A stretch of DNA of 64,000 nt from Streptomyces seoulensis (GCF_004328625.1 NZ_CP032230.1:1-64000), one strand, 5' to 3'. Shown: positions 1-9,812, counted from the first letter of the stretch. Translations and numbers: made by a program. Notes: generated from the sequence alone by a model not told the origin.

Positions 1-619
1 TCGCATCGACTGAGCCAGCTTGGATCTTCGGTGTTGTTACGGCGTTGGCGTAGAGCTTCGGGGTCGTGACAGCGCCGTCGGAGATCATCGTGTTGATGAT
101 TTCTCCGATTCCGATGTCTCCAGCTACGGGGCGAGGCGAGTACGGGCCCACCGGGGTGGTGGCGGTGGATGCTGTACCTGAGGTGTTGCGTGCCAGCAGG
201 CATACGTAGGAGGCGCCCGTGACAGGGATGTAGCAGATGCCGCCCTGCGGGGTTTCGATTGTGGCCCGCAGCGTTGCCGTGGTGGGGGTGAACCCCGCGG
301 TTGGGGAGACGTGGACTTCGACTCGTGACCAGTCCATGGGCGCTATGGAGCCGTCGGCGGAGGTGCCGTCCCAGCCAACTGCCAGCCCGCCCAGCCCGGA
401 CGACACTGTGGGTGTGGAGGGTGTGGGAGGCGGGCCACCGTTGACGATGTTTACGGCGGTCGTGCCGTCCCCTTGGACGCCTACGATGGCGCGGAGGCTG
501 CCGTTGCCGTCGTTGACCTGGATCGCCGTGTTCTCGATCGAGGCGTGGGAGAGGCGGGAGGCCCGTTCCAGGCGGTCCAGGCGCTGGCTGTGCAGGTTGA
601 GTTCGCGGCCGAGGTCCAT
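1..619 (-). CDS. Minor tail / host-recognition protein (partial, C-terminus off window)
   Basis: The frame is open from an ATG at 619 to the left edge, so only about 206 N-terminal residues are visible. It opens with MDLGRELNLHSQRLDRLERA, a short predicted coiled coil. A beta-rich fibronectin III-like stretch follows, then threonine-rich text with a repeated TTPKL/TTPKI motif typical of siphovirus tail-tip or fibre proteins. Its ATG overlaps the stop of the upstream gene (ATGA), so it belongs to the late operon. By position after the Dit-like and other tail genes it should act at the tail tip. The specific receptor-binding role is inferred. Confidence 0.75.
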   Translation of the reverse strand, partial: MDLGRELNLHSQRLDRLERASRLSHASIENTAIQVNDGNGSLRAIVGVQGDGTTAVNIVNGGPPPTPSTPTVSSGLGGLAVGWDGTSADGSIAPMDWSRVEVHVSPTAGFTPTTATLRATIETPQGGICYIPVTGASYVCLLARNTSGTASTATTPVGPYSPRPVAGDIGIGEIINTMISDGAVTTPKLYANAVTTPKIQAGSVDA

Positions 620-1731
620 CAGACACCTCCGTACTGGTAGGAGTCGGCGGGCTTCAGGCTGAGCACGGTCTGGGGGCCGCCCTGGGCTTGCGGTTTCCGG
701 GTCCAGCCTGTGATCCGGCACCAGCCCGCATAGGAGGTCCACGGGTTGTTGACCCGGACCATCACGTCGTCACCGACCTGGTAGGAACCGAACGGCGCGG
801 ACGGGGTGTCGCGGACGGTGATCTGGTCGACGCTGCCGCGGACCGTGGTCTGCCGCCACGTCCGCTCCCGGTCCGCGCGGGCCCGGAGGATGTCGATGCC
901 GTTGACGTCGGGGAGGTCGAGAACGTACTCCATGCGGAGCCGGCCGTTGCGGACGGCGGAGGTCTGCCGGAGCCGGGAGCGTCCCTCGCCCGCGCCTGCA
1001 GCGACGACGACCTGGGCGTAGTCGTCTCCGGTGAGGGCGTCTTCGGGTTCGTCGATGATGTTGACGCCGCTGGCGAAGGAAAGGTCGGTGCGGCGTGCGC
1101 CGAGGCGGGGCCAGCCCAGCCGGATGCGTTTCACCACTCCGGTCTTGGCGGTGTTCCAGGCGGTGCTGCACGTGTAGTCGGGGGTGGAGTCCCCGGAGAC
1201 GAGGTCGTCGATCTGGTCACCCAGGCAGGGCGTCTCCCACCAGTTGGACTGGTAGGGATCAGCGGGGGTGCCGATGGTGGATGTGGATGTGGTGGCGTCC
1301 ACGGTGACCCCGAGGTCGCCGTCTGCGGCGCTTTGGGCGTAGGCCCAGATGTTCCGGATGACCTGGCATCGGTCGGCGTAGGTGTAGGGGCCGCGGCCGC
1401 CGTGTTCATCGTCCAGGTCGTAGCGGTGCTGCAGGTACGACGACCAGGACGCGGCTTCGATGGCGTAGTCGGAGCCGCTGGCCCGGATGTCCCAGACGAT
1501 GCCACCCCACTGCAGCTGACCAGCGGATTCCACGAACAGGAACGTGTTGCCGGGGTCGACCACGTTGGGGTTAGACGAGTACAGGCGGGGTGAGAGACGC
1601 CCGGTGAAGGAACCAGGGCCGCAGAGTTCGTCGCCGTATTCGGGTTCGATGACGGGCAGGGCGGTGGCCAGCCAGGCTCCGGTGACGATGTTCTGGGTGA
1701 GAATCCGGTCCGGGATGTGGGGGCCGGTCAT
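619..1731 (-). CDS. Minor tail protein (tail-tip/baseplate)
   Basis: This is a 370-residue protein, soluble-looking and without a signal peptide, rich in Trp, Tyr and Asp. It resembles the conserved minor tail proteins that follow the distal tail protein in actinophages. Its C-terminus (around residues 300-370) contains a short OB-like beta segment with the text YQVGDDVMVRVNN. Start and stop overlap both neighbours by 4 nt, showing translational coupling. The assignment rests on synteny and composition; I recognise no catalytic motif. Confidence 0.7.
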   Translation of the reverse strand: MTGPHIPDRILTQNIVTGAWLATALPVIEPEYGDELCGPGSFTGRLSPRLYSSNPNVVDPGNTFLFVESAGQLQWGGIVWDIRASGSDYAIEAASWSSYLQHRYDLDDEHGGRGPYTYADRCQVIRNIWAYAQSAADGDLGVTVDATTSTSTIGTPADPYQSNWWETPCLGDQIDDLVSGDSTPDYTCSTAWNTAKTGVVKRIRLGWPRLGARRTDLSFASGVNIIDEPEDALTGDDYAQVVVAAGAGEGRSRLRQTSAVRNGRLRMEYVLDLPDVNGIDILRARADRERTWRQTTVRGSVDQITVRDTPSAPFGSYQVGDDVMVRVNNPWTSYAGWCRITGWTRKPQAQGGPQTVLSLKPADSYQYGGV

Positions 1732-2663
1732 CGGGGGGCCTCCTCGAACTCGACGTCGGCTATCAGCGTGGTGACGCTGGTGACGTTGATGCGGCCCGCG
1801 TTGCCGGTGCCGCCGTTTGCCTGGGCGCGCAGGAGTTGCGTGGTCGCGCGGTAGGCGGCGGGCACGGTGAGGGTGTCGGCGCAGATCGCGGGGATCTTCC
1901 GGACGACGTTGCCCTGGTTGTCGTCGAGGCCGGTGGCTTGGAGGGTGAGGGAGGCGCCGAAGGTGGCGCGGAGGTTTCCGACGTAGTCGTTGACGCTGTA
2001 GCGCAGCGGGGACACGTCGACGCGGAGGCGGACGGTGGTGGCCCAGTCGGGGATGGCGATGTTCCAGCCGGCGGCGGTGGAGAAGTAGCTGTAGCTGGTG
2101 GAGGAGCCGATGAGGGAGCTGTCGGCGGTGGGTGACTGGGTGTAGAGGCGTCGGTCTCGGCGGGGGTTGGCGACCTTGCGCAGGTCGGTGATCATGGCGT
2201 TGGTGATGGTGCCGCTGTTCGCGGGGATGTCGATCCGGGCGAGGGGGATGCCGGTGCGGCCGTCGGGGATGCTGGTGGCGCTGGAGGAGACGCCGGAGAT
2301 GATCTGCGGGAAGACGATGTCGTCGGTCTGCGGGTTGCGGCTGTACCCGTACTCGGGGTCCTCCACCCGGACGATGAGCATGTCGGAACGGGCGCTAGCC
2401 CCCGTCGCGGCGATGGGGACGTCGACGGCGCCGATGTTGCAGAACGCGTAGGTCCCTTGGAACACGTTGTCGCGGCCGCGGATGACACCGGAACCGTCCG
2501 CGAGGAGTACACCGCCGCCGGGCGTGGTGCGCTGGGTGACCTTAAGGTCGTCGCCTTGGGTGATGCCCTCGGCTCCGCGGGCGAGGTCGCGCACCAGCAT
2601 GCGGAACTGCTGCGCCGAGTGGGTGGCCCCGTTGGTGAGGATGGGCCGGGGAAAGAAGCTCAC
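1728..2663 (-). CDS. Minor tail protein
   Basis: This 311-residue protein begins MSFFPRPILTNGATHSAQQF, a start seen in tail proteins of many Streptomyces siphoviruses. The N-terminal third continues with DGSGVIRGRDN-type beta-strand text, and the C-terminal half looks like a beta-sandwich (TVRLRVDVSPLRY). It has no membrane segment. It lies between the Dit-like gene and two further tail-tip genes and overlaps the next gene by 4 nt. It is likely a structural component of the tail tip; the exact role is unknown. Confidence 0.7.
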   Translation of the reverse strand: MSFFPRPILTNGATHSAQQFRMLVRDLARGAEGITQGDDLKVTQRTTPGGGVLLADGSGVIRGRDNVFQGTYAFCNIGAVDVPIAATGASARSDMLIVRVEDPEYGYSRNPQTDDIVFPQIISGVSSSATSIPDGRTGIPLARIDIPANSGTITNAMITDLRKVANPRRDRRLYTQSPTADSSLIGSSTSYSYFSTAAGWNIAIPDWATTVRLRVDVSPLRYSVNDYVGNLRATFGASLTLQATGLDDNQGNVVRKIPAICADTLTVPAAYRATTQLLRAQANGGTGNAGRINVTSVTTLIADVEFEEAPR

Positions 2664-2675
2664 GATGGGCCTTCC

Positions 2676-3575
2676 TCAGAGGGCGGTGTAGGCGTCGCGC
2701 CAGGTCAGGCGCATGCGGGCGGTGTTGGTGTTGTCGAATGCGGTCCACCGCATCTCGGACTGGCCGGGCGGCAGGGAGAACAGGTCGATCCGGGAGGCTG
2801 GCGAAAGGTAGGTGGAGGCGTTGCCGCCGTTGTCCCAGGTGACGGTGCGGGCGCCGGGCCGGGTGTCGACTTCGATCCACCGGCCGGCCGCCAGGTTCAG
2901 GGTGGGCATAGCGAGCGTGCGTCCGGAGTCGGCGTGGATGACGGTGACGTTCGCGCACGGCCCGCTGATCCGGATCACCGGCCAGGCGGGTGCCGTGCCC
3001 GCGTTCGTCACCCAGCCCGGCCGGTCTGCGGCGACTGTGCCGTCCTGCACGAAGATCGGCGCGGCGATGGGGGCGGCGAACCCTCCGCCGGTCAGCCAGC
3101 CCAGCGGGATCTCCGTCGTGCTGTCGGTGTCGGCGTAGAAGGTGGGGTCGTGAGCCAGGAACTCCATGTCCAGCGGCACATAGCCGTGGACGACCTGCTT
3201 GTACTCCGGGTCGAGCTTCCGGGCCCGCACGGTCAGCGACTTCACCGGCCGACCGGGTCGCTTGATCCGCAGCGTCATGCCCTGCCCGCCGACCAGCCGG
3301 ACCGCGGTGCCGTCGGTGGCCGCTTGGAGGGCGGCGACCACGTCATGGCAGGCGGCCGGATCACCGGGGACCCGGATCGCGGCATCGAACTGGATCTGCC
3401 TGCCAGCCCAGTAGTCGGGGCCGGCGAACTGGCCGTCTGCGGAGGGCTGGTCGACGTCGTTGTCCCGGACCGGGGGCCGTCCCAGGCCGGTGGTCTCGAT
3501 GACCTGCACAGGCGTGCCGGCGCCGATGATGACACCGCCGATGTCGTACTGCCAGTCGTTCAGGCTAAGCGGCAC
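2676..3575 (-). CDS. Distal tail protein (Dit-like) / siphovirus tail component
   Basis: This gene directly follows the tape-measure gene, the usual place for the distal tail protein that forms the hexameric hub at the tail tip. The chosen GTG start at 3575 has a GGGGAGGGG ribosome site about 9 nt upstream; an ATG at 3602 is the longer alternative. The N-terminal part has beta-rich text (WQYDIGGVIIGAGTP) and a middle segment LEFLAHDPTFY-like (seen as MEFLAHDPTFY). That phrase is typical of Dit proteins, where it ends the ring domain before the galectin-like C-terminal domain. About 299 residues is normal for the family. Confidence 0.72.
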   Translation of the reverse strand: MPLSLNDWQYDIGGVIIGAGTPVQVIETTGLGRPPVRDNDVDQPSADGQFAGPDYWAGRQIQFDAAIRVPGDPAACHDVVAALQAATDGTAVRLVGGQGMTLRIKRPGRPVKSLTVRARKLDPEYKQVVHGYVPLDMEFLAHDPTFYADTDSTTEIPLGWLTGGGFAAPIAAPIFVQDGTVAADRPGWVTNAGTAPAWPVIRISGPCANVTVIHADSGRTLAMPTLNLAAGRWIEVDTRPGARTVTWDNGGNASTYLSPASRIDLFSLPPGQSEMRWTAFDNTNTARMRLTWRDAYTAL

Positions 3576-6500
3576 GGGCGGCCACCCCTCCCCTGCGGGC
3601 ACGGCGGTAGCTACGGCCGACCTGCGATCCGATGTCCGATGCCGTGGCTCCGGTGCGTACGGCGGTCACCGGCACATTGATGGTGTCGCCGGAGCGGACG
3701 ATGACGACCTGTCGTCCCCCGGATGCGTCGGTCAGACCGACTCCGAACCTGCGAGCCACGTCCTGGAGCACGGGCATGGCCTGGCTGCGTTTTCCGGCCC
3801 CGAGCGGCAGGTATGCCTCGCCGCCTGTGCTGGGCTCGGCGAAACGGATGATGCTGCCCTGCGCGGCGTACATGCCGGCCCGGATACCACCGTCCGCGTA
3901 CGACAGGTGTGCGTTCGCCCTGCCCAGGTCCGCGAGGAACTTGACGGCCCGCGTCCCGAGGGACTTGCTGATCTGACCCTTCGCTTTGTTGGCGACGCTG
4001 ATGATCTCGTCCTCGCCCAGGCTGGTGGCGGCCGCGACCTGATGGATGCCCGTGGTCGGGTTCTTGATCGCGGCGATGATGCTGACCAGCTCGGACACCT
4101 CATCCGCGGTGAGTGCGGTGTTCGCCGTCTTCGCTGCCTTGTTGGCCTGCCCGGCCTTCTTCGGGTCCTTCACCGCGGCGTCCGCGAGTTGCTGCGCCGC
4201 CTCGTCGTTCTGCGCGGCCAGCTGCTGCGCCAGGTCGCCGTAGCCCTCGGCTGCGAGCTTGGCCAGGTTGTCGGAGAACTTCTTGTTCAGGGTGTTGGCG
4301 CTGCCGAGCTGCCGTGTGTAGTCGGTCAGGCTGGCCTTGGCGGTCTTCTGCAGGTCCCTGAGGGCCTTGGACATGTCGTTGATGTACTTGGTGGAGCCGG
4401 TGGCCATCTTGTGGGCGATCTTCATGCCGTCCTCGCCCATCGCGGCGAGTGCCTCGGCCACATCCCCGCCGGCCCGGTCGGCGACCTTCTCGAGATCCTT
4501 GTTCCACGCGGTGGTGGCCTTCGCCGCAGACTTGATCTTTTTCTCGACGGCGCCGACATCGAAGTAGTCGACTTCCTTCGTGGTGGTCTTGCCGTGCTTC
4601 CCCTTGACCTTGACCTTCTTGGTCTTGTGCCCGGCCTGACCGGCGTCGGAAGCGGAGTAAAGGGAGCCGGTGGTGGGGTCATACCGCCAGTCGGTGACGT
4701 TGCCGTCGGCGTTCCATTGGACGGTGCGCGGGTCACCGCCCAGACGACGAATGGTCTCTTCGGCGATGGCGCGGGAGCGGCGCCGCTTGGACAGAGCGAG
4801 AGGGATGTACGCCTCGCCGCCGGTCTCGTCTTCCGCCCAGATCCGCCAGGCGCCGGCGGGAGCGATTTCGGCGAGGTGGTTCTCGGTGCCGTTGGCGAAG
4901 TGCTGGCGGTGTGCCGGGCGCCCGGTGAGTCCGCCGTCGGCGAAGTTGACGATGCCGCCGTTGGCTTTGGTGATGTCGTGGACGCTTCGGTAGGTCTTGC
5001 TGTTGGTGATGATGGTGTTGGTGATGGTGGTGCTGGCAGTGCGTCCGTTGAGGCTGGCGAGCGCGCGGGCGACGGAGTTGATGCTGCCCAGGGCCTGTCC
5101 GTTGGCTGTGTAGACCGCGGTGTGTCCGTCGGGGAGCTGCTTGGTCTTCAGGCCCACGGCATTCAGCGCTGCTATGGCCGCGCTGTTCAGTGTGCTGACC
5201 TTCACGGATTTGGCGCTGGGGGTCTTCTTGATCTGTGCCTGGACTTCATTGAGTCCGGCTACCGCCTGGACCTTGTGGACGTCCACCCGGACGTCCTTGC
5301 CAGGCGGAACCTTGGCCATCTCGCTGATGAGAAGGTCGAGCTGAGACCGGGCCGCCTTCGTCGGAGCGGTGATCTTGTACTCGCGGGTGCCGGGAATCAG
5401 CTTGATCTTGTAGCCGAGATCCTCAAGTTCCCTCTTTGCCTCCTCGCCCAGGGCATCGACCCGAATGGTCTTCGCCGTCGGCATCTTCTGGAACTCGGCC
5501 TGCACCGCGAGGAGCTCGGCGAGCGTGGAGTCGACGCCCTTGGTCTCGAGCAGGATCGACACCTGGCCGGGGATCAGGCCGAGGGAGTCGGCTACCTTCC
5601 CCGCCTGGTCGGCGCTCAGCCCGTAGCCCTGAGCGAGCTTCACCGCCGAGTCCCGCGCTGTCTGCATCTCCTTCTGGGCGGCCGCCAGGGACTGCGGGAG
5701 GCTCTTGCCCTGCGACTGCGCGAAGTCGTAGGCGGCTATCGACGCGTTCGACGCGCCGTCGGCGATCGTGTTGAACGTGGAGAACAGGGCCTGCCCGTTC
5801 TTCGTCGTGGTGTCCAGCGTGCCGTTCGCGTTGACAAGGGCCTTCCCGAAGCCGTCCGCCTTGTTGATGCCGGACTGCATGGCCTCGTTGGCCTGGGTGA
5901 TGGCCTCGTTCACGCGGGCCTGAGCGGCCTGCAGCGACACGGAACCACCAGAGAGCAAGTCAAGGGCGTCTCGCAGGGCACGCGTCCGCTGGTCGGCGTC
6001 CCCTGTCTTGTCCGCGAGCGCGGCCACGGCGTCCTTGAGCCGGCCGTAGGCCGTCTCGCCGCCCTGCGCGCCCTTCACTGCCTCGTTGTACGACTTGGCG
6101 TCCGCCGCAGCCTTACTGAAGTCCCCTGAGAGACCTCCCAGGCCCTGGCTCAGGGCTTGGGCCGCCTTACCGATCCGGTCCGGGGCTTTGACCGCCGCAC
6201 CAGATTCCAGGTCGGTCGTCCACTTGGTGTGCTCCTTGACGACCCCCGACAGTTCCCGCTGGAGCGCACTGAGGGAGGTTCCCTGCCCGGTGTAGGCGTC
6301 GACGAGCTGACTGAACGGCACCTTCGCTTCGCGGGCCAGGTCGACGAGGCGCTTCTGGTCGCCGTACCAGCTCTTGGCCTTCTGCGACATCAGGGTTTGC
6401 GCCGCTACGGCTCGCACGTTGTCGTCCACCGCGCCGTTGGACTGGCGTAGTGCCTCAGAGAGGGCGCTGACCTGCTGCCGGTGCTCTGCGGCGGCCGCGG

Positions 6501-8826
6501 CGGCGGCCTGCTGCCGGGACGCCAGGTAGCCCAGCCCGACCGTGGCCGCGGTGATGGCCAGCCCGACCGGGCCTCCCAGGGCCCCCATGAGGCCGGAGCC
6601 GATGGCGCGGGTTGCGGTCATCGACGCCGCGCCCACCCCGCGCAGTGTGCCGGCGAATCCGGCGCCCTGAGCGGAGGCAGTACGGAACGCTGCACCCATC
6701 TGCCCGAAGATCGGGACACGGGCCTGGAGCGTGGCCATGGCTGCCCCGTACCGGGACAGTGACATGCCCGCAGCGCCGGCGAGGGAGCGCTGGACGGCCA
6801 TCTGCTGGTTCAGGGACTGGAACGCCCCCCGGACCCGGCCGTTCACCGTGTTCGCCAGGCCGACCATCGGCCCTTGGATGCGGCGCACCAGCAGCGCGGC
6901 GAGGACGAACTGCTGCACCGGGCCCGGCAGACTCCCGAACGCCGACACCAGACCGCCCACGACCTGCCCGATAGGGATCAGCACCCCGGACAGGTCCTCC
7001 GCCGCCGTGGCCGCGAGATCCAGGGCGGCCACCACGATGTCCAGAGACGAGGACACCGCATCGGACTCCCCCGCCACACCGCTGAACGCCCCCAGCACTG
7101 GCTGGACGCCGGCCGCCAGGTTCTCCAGGACGTGCACGGCCGCGCCGCCTACGTTCACCAGGACGTGCAGGAAGTCCGCCAGGGCCTCCTCTCCGAGGTC
7201 CTTCAGCGGGCCGGCCAGGTTGCTTGCGGCGTCCGCGATGCCGGCGAACTCCCGGCTTGCGGCCGCCGACACCTCGGGGCCGAAGAGGGTGGCCAGGTCG
7301 TTGAAGTAGTTGAAGAAGTGCTCGATCTTCGGCGTCGCCTCCGACAGGCCAGCCGTGACACCGCGCGTCAGGAACTCAAGGCCCGGCGCCATCCCCTGAT
7401 AGATCGTGAGACCGGTCTGCTTCGCCTGTGTCCCGAGCTGGAGCATCGCACCGGCGAGGCCCTTGCCCTTGGCGGCGGCGATGTCAGTAGCGGCGCCGAC
7501 CTGGTGCGCGGCCTGCAACATGTTGTCGTACGACTCGACGCCCTGGTGGGCGAGCGCGATAGCACCCGACATGGCCGGCTTGCCCATGGACTTCTTCACG
7601 GCGGCGGCAAAGTCCTGCTGGGTCATGTGGTGCTGGGCCTTGGACAGGCCGTCGATGACGTTCCGCAAGCCCTTGAAGTTGCCTTGGGCGTCCCACGCTT
7701 CGATGCCCATGGCCTTCAGGCCCTCGATCATCTGCGGGGTGGGGGCGGCGAGGTTGGCCATCATGCCGCGCAGGGTGGTGCCGGCCGTCTGGCCGAGGAT
7801 GCCCGCCTTACCGAGCATGCCGACTGCGGCGGCGGTCTCCTGCATGGACAAACCGAGCCCGTGCGCGACCGGACCCGCATATTTCATGGCGTAATAAATG
7901 TCGATGATCTCACCAGATGCGGCGTTGGCGGTGGCGGCGAGGGTGTCGGCGGCTTTGGCGGACTGGTCGGCGCCCATACCGAACTGGTCCATCATGTCGC
8001 CCAAGTACTTCGCGGAGTCGGCTGCATTGACCTGGGCTGCCGAGGCGAGGATCACCGAGGAGCGGGTGGCGCTGATGGCCTGGTCGGTGCGGAAACCGGC
8101 CTTGGCGAGCTCCACCATGCCCTCGGCGGCGTCCGCTGCCGTGGCACCCGGCAGCTTCAGGTCGTTGCCGAGCTGGTTGGCGGTGGCGGACGCTCGCTTC
8201 ATCTGCATCTGCGTGGCACCGGTGGTGGCACCGAACGCATTCATGGCCTGCTGGTACTGGCCGCCCTCCTCAATCACCTCGTGCACACCGAGGGCCAGGC
8301 CGAGGGTGGCACCTACTCCGGCGAGGGACTTCAGCGCGCTGTGGGCCCGGCTGGCTTCATCCCGGTAGCGCCGCAAGCTGCCGGACCCTCTGAGGCCCAT
8401 GCGAGCCATTCGGGAGTCCGCACGCTGCGCGGCAGTAGCGAGCCGGGCCAGGTCACGGACAGCGGTGTCGATCTGCCCGGACATGCGAGCCAACTGCCGG
8501 CCGGTAGTGCGCGAGTTTTCACCGAGGGAGGTGACATGCCGGTGCGCGCTCTGCGCGGCATCGCCGTACCGGTTGAGGCGGCGGGTGGCGGTCTGCGCGT
8601 TGTCACCGAGGGAGTTCAGGCGGCGGGCAGCGGTACGTGCCTCGGTGCCCAGAGTCTTGATGTGCTTGCCGGCTGCCTCGGCGGCAAGACCAAGTTCCTT
8701 GACCTCGGTCTTGGCTGTCTTCGCTGCCGTCCCCAGGGACCGGGCGCGCTTCGCGGAGGACTTCAGGGCTTGGGACAGGTCGTTCCCGTTGCCCTTCAGA
8801 TCGACACTGAGGTTCCAGTTCGCCAC
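3565..8826 (-). CDS. Tail tape measure protein (TP901 family)
   Basis: At 1753 residues this is the longest gene in the late module. Its length should set tail length; at roughly 1.5 angstrom per residue it predicts a tail near 260 nm (inference). The N-terminal ~150 residues are coiled coil. A TP901-type core follows (residues ~180-400, for example AFGATTGATQMQMKRAS and ILGQTAGTTLRGMMANL). Hydrophobic membrane-inserting segments lie around residues 690-780, with long helical stretches after them. It sits just after the frameshifted tail chaperones and overlaps the Dit start by 11 nt. I saw no clear peptidase motif. Confidence 0.93.
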   Translation of the reverse strand: MANWNLSVDLKGNGNDLSQALKSSAKRARSLGTAAKTAKTEVKELGLAAEAAGKHIKTLGTEARTAARRLNSLGDNAQTATRRLNRYGDAAQSAHRHVTSLGENSRTTGRQLARMSGQIDTAVRDLARLATAAQRADSRMARMGLRGSGSLRRYRDEASRAHSALKSLAGVGATLGLALGVHEVIEEGGQYQQAMNAFGATTGATQMQMKRASATANQLGNDLKLPGATAADAAEGMVELAKAGFRTDQAISATRSSVILASAAQVNAADSAKYLGDMMDQFGMGADQSAKAADTLAATANAASGEIIDIYYAMKYAGPVAHGLGLSMQETAAAVGMLGKAGILGQTAGTTLRGMMANLAAPTPQMIEGLKAMGIEAWDAQGNFKGLRNVIDGLSKAQHHMTQQDFAAAVKKSMGKPAMSGAIALAHQGVESYDNMLQAAHQVGAATDIAAAKGKGLAGAMLQLGTQAKQTGLTIYQGMAPGLEFLTRGVTAGLSEATPKIEHFFNYFNDLATLFGPEVSAAASREFAGIADAASNLAGPLKDLGEEALADFLHVLVNVGGAAVHVLENLAAGVQPVLGAFSGVAGESDAVSSSLDIVVAALDLAATAAEDLSGVLIPIGQVVGGLVSAFGSLPGPVQQFVLAALLVRRIQGPMVGLANTVNGRVRGAFQSLNQQMAVQRSLAGAAGMSLSRYGAAMATLQARVPIFGQMGAAFRTASAQGAGFAGTLRGVGAASMTATRAIGSGLMGALGGPVGLAITAATVGLGYLASRQQAAAAAAAEHRQQVSALSEALRQSNGAVDDNVRAVAAQTLMSQKAKSWYGDQKRLVDLAREAKVPFSQLVDAYTGQGTSLSALQRELSGVVKEHTKWTTDLESGAAVKAPDRIGKAAQALSQGLGGLSGDFSKAAADAKSYNEAVKGAQGGETAYGRLKDAVAALADKTGDADQRTRALRDALDLLSGGSVSLQAAQARVNEAITQANEAMQSGINKADGFGKALVNANGTLDTTTKNGQALFSTFNTIADGASNASIAAYDFAQSQGKSLPQSLAAAQKEMQTARDSAVKLAQGYGLSADQAGKVADSLGLIPGQVSILLETKGVDSTLAELLAVQAEFQKMPTAKTIRVDALGEEAKRELEDLGYKIKLIPGTREYKITAPTKAARSQLDLLISEMAKVPPGKDVRVDVHKVQAVAGLNEVQAQIKKTPSAKSVKVSTLNSAAIAALNAVGLKTKQLPDGHTAVYTANGQALGSINSVARALASLNGRTASTTITNTIITNSKTYRSVHDITKANGGIVNFADGGLTGRPAHRQHFANGTENHLAEIAPAGAWRIWAEDETGGEAYIPLALSKRRRSRAIAEETIRRLGGDPRTVQWNADGNVTDWRYDPTTGSLYSASDAGQAGHKTKKVKVKGKHGKTTTKEVDYFDVGAVEKKIKSAAKATTAWNKDLEKVADRAGGDVAEALAAMGEDGMKIAHKMATGSTKYINDMSKALRDLQKTAKASLTDYTRQLGSANTLNKKFSDNLAKLAAEGYGDLAQQLAAQNDEAAQQLADAAVKDPKKAGQANKAAKTANTALTADEVSELVSIIAAIKNPTTGIHQVAAATSLGEDEIISVANKAKGQISKSLGTRAVKFLADLGRANAHLSYADGGIRAGMYAAQGSIIRFAEPSTGGEAYLPLGAGKRSQAMPVLQDVARRFGVGLTDASGGRQVVIVRSGDTINVPVTAVRTGATASDIGSQVGRSYRRARRGGVAARAA

Positions 8827-8859
8827 CTGAGTCCTGCCTCCCTTCCCTGGTTGTGGCCG

Positions 8860-9782
8860 CTACCGGCTGCTGGTGAGTTCTGCGAGGGCCTGCTGCGCCG
8901 CGTGTACGGAGGCGGGCAGCAGAAGGACTTTCATCCCGGCGCCGGCTTTCCCGTCCGGGATCTCTCCCTGCTTGGCTGCGATCTCCTCGCAGCCGAAGCA
9001 CTTGTGGGAGACGGCGATGTACGCCTCCTGGTATTCGCCGGCCTCGTCGGTCCAGTCCGAGTCGCGGGTTCCGCACTGGGGACAGGTGCCGCGAAGGTGG
9101 TTTTCGTAGGCGAGGGCCTTTTCCCGGTCGAGGGCCGTCCAGGTGCCGTCACCGCCACGGAAGGCGCTGTGCGGGATCTGGTACTGCCGGCACAGGGCGA
9201 GCTCGTCACGGAGGCGGGCATCCTGGGTCAGCCTTTTCCCAGGTCGGTCCGGGTGGTGTTCTGCACGCCGTATGCGGCGTTGAACATGGCGTCGGCTTCG
9301 GCGAGGGACCAGGAGTTGAGGAGTTCCTGCGCTTCGGTCTCGGTCATGCCGTCGACGCAGGCGGCGGCGATGAGTGCGGCGGGGAAGGAGTCGGCCCATC
9401 GCTTGCCGTCCTCGGTGTCGGTTTCCGACGGGGCGTGCTGCTCGTAGAGCGCTTCGAGGGCTTGGCGGGGCAGGGCGCGGAACCGGATCGGGATGGACAC
9501 CTCGTCGTACGCCTGCTTGGCGTCGTCGCGGGCCTCGGTGGCGCGCGTGAGGTCGCTGGCCGCTTCGGTGTCCTTGGGGTTGGCCTTGGCGTACTGGGCG
9601 GCGAGGTCGTAGTCCCTCTGGGCGCGCAGGTAGCGGTCTCGGACGCTCTGGTCGTCGCAGACCACGAACACGGTCTCGGCGAGCGCCCGGCTACGCAGGC
9701 GGTCCATCTTGGCGGCCCAGTGCGCGTCGGCGGCGACTGCGGCGGCGGGCGGCTGGGGCTTGGTGCGGGTGGTGCTGGTCAT
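8860..9782 (-). CDS. Tail assembly chaperone, frameshifted long form (gpGT-like)
   Basis: A -1 ribosomal slip at 9234-9240 joins the short chaperone frame (start 9782) to a second frame ending at 8860. The product would have about 307 residues. The added ~124 residues contain two CxxC pairs (GTCPQCG and KCFGCEE), suggesting a zinc-binding T domain. The second frame has no start codon or ribosome site of its own at the junction and its text continues smoothly as GKRLTQDARLRDELA. In lambda-like siphoviruses the GT form binds the tape measure and recruits major tail protein. Gene order (major tail, G/GT, tape measure) fits exactly. Confidence 0.87.
9228..9782 (-). CDS. Tail assembly chaperone, short form (gpG-like)
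   Basis: This is the zero-frame product of 184 residues ending TTRTDLGKG just past the slippery site. It is mostly helical and charged, with no membrane segment. It lies between the major tail protein and the tape-measure gene. It is expected in excess over the frameshifted form and coats the tape measure during tail assembly. The sequence family is poorly conserved, so the call rests on position, size and the shared slippery heptamer. A ribosome site AGGGGAAGGG-like run is not obvious; GAGGAC lies a few bases upstream of the ATG. Confidence 0.85.
   Translation of the reverse strand: MTSTTRTKPQPPAAAVAADAHWAAKMDRLRSRALAETVFVVCDDQSVRDRYLRAQRDYDLAAQYAKANPKDTEAASDLTRATEARDDAKQAYDEVSIPIRFRALPRQALEALYEQHAPSETDTEDGKRWADSFPAALIAAACVDGMTETEAQELLNSWSLAEADAMFNAAYGVQNTTRTDLGKG
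9234..9240 (-). promoter_or_regulatory. -1 ribosomal frameshift slippery heptamer GGGAAAA
   Basis: On the minus strand the heptamer reads G GGA AAA in the zero frame, followed by GGC and a TGA stop. This is a canonical X XXY YYZ site. Slipping back one base gives GGG AAA AGG and enters the open second frame. The zero-frame stop two codons later is typical of tail chaperone pairs. Confidence 0.88.
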
Positions 9783-9812
9783 GGGGTTGGTCCTCCGTCA
9801 GGGGAAGGGAGA

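Noticed and set aside
3460..6129. 889-codon open frame on the plus strand opposite the tape measure gene
   Set aside because: It is an antisense shadow in high-GC DNA. Its text is Gly/Val/Leu/Arg-rich with no domain, while the minus strand encodes a clear tape measure protein.
6874..9447. 857-codon plus-strand frame opposite the tape measure and chaperone genes
   Set aside because: Same cause: low-complexity His/Arg/Gly translation, no ribosome site, and overlap with well-supported minus-strand genes.
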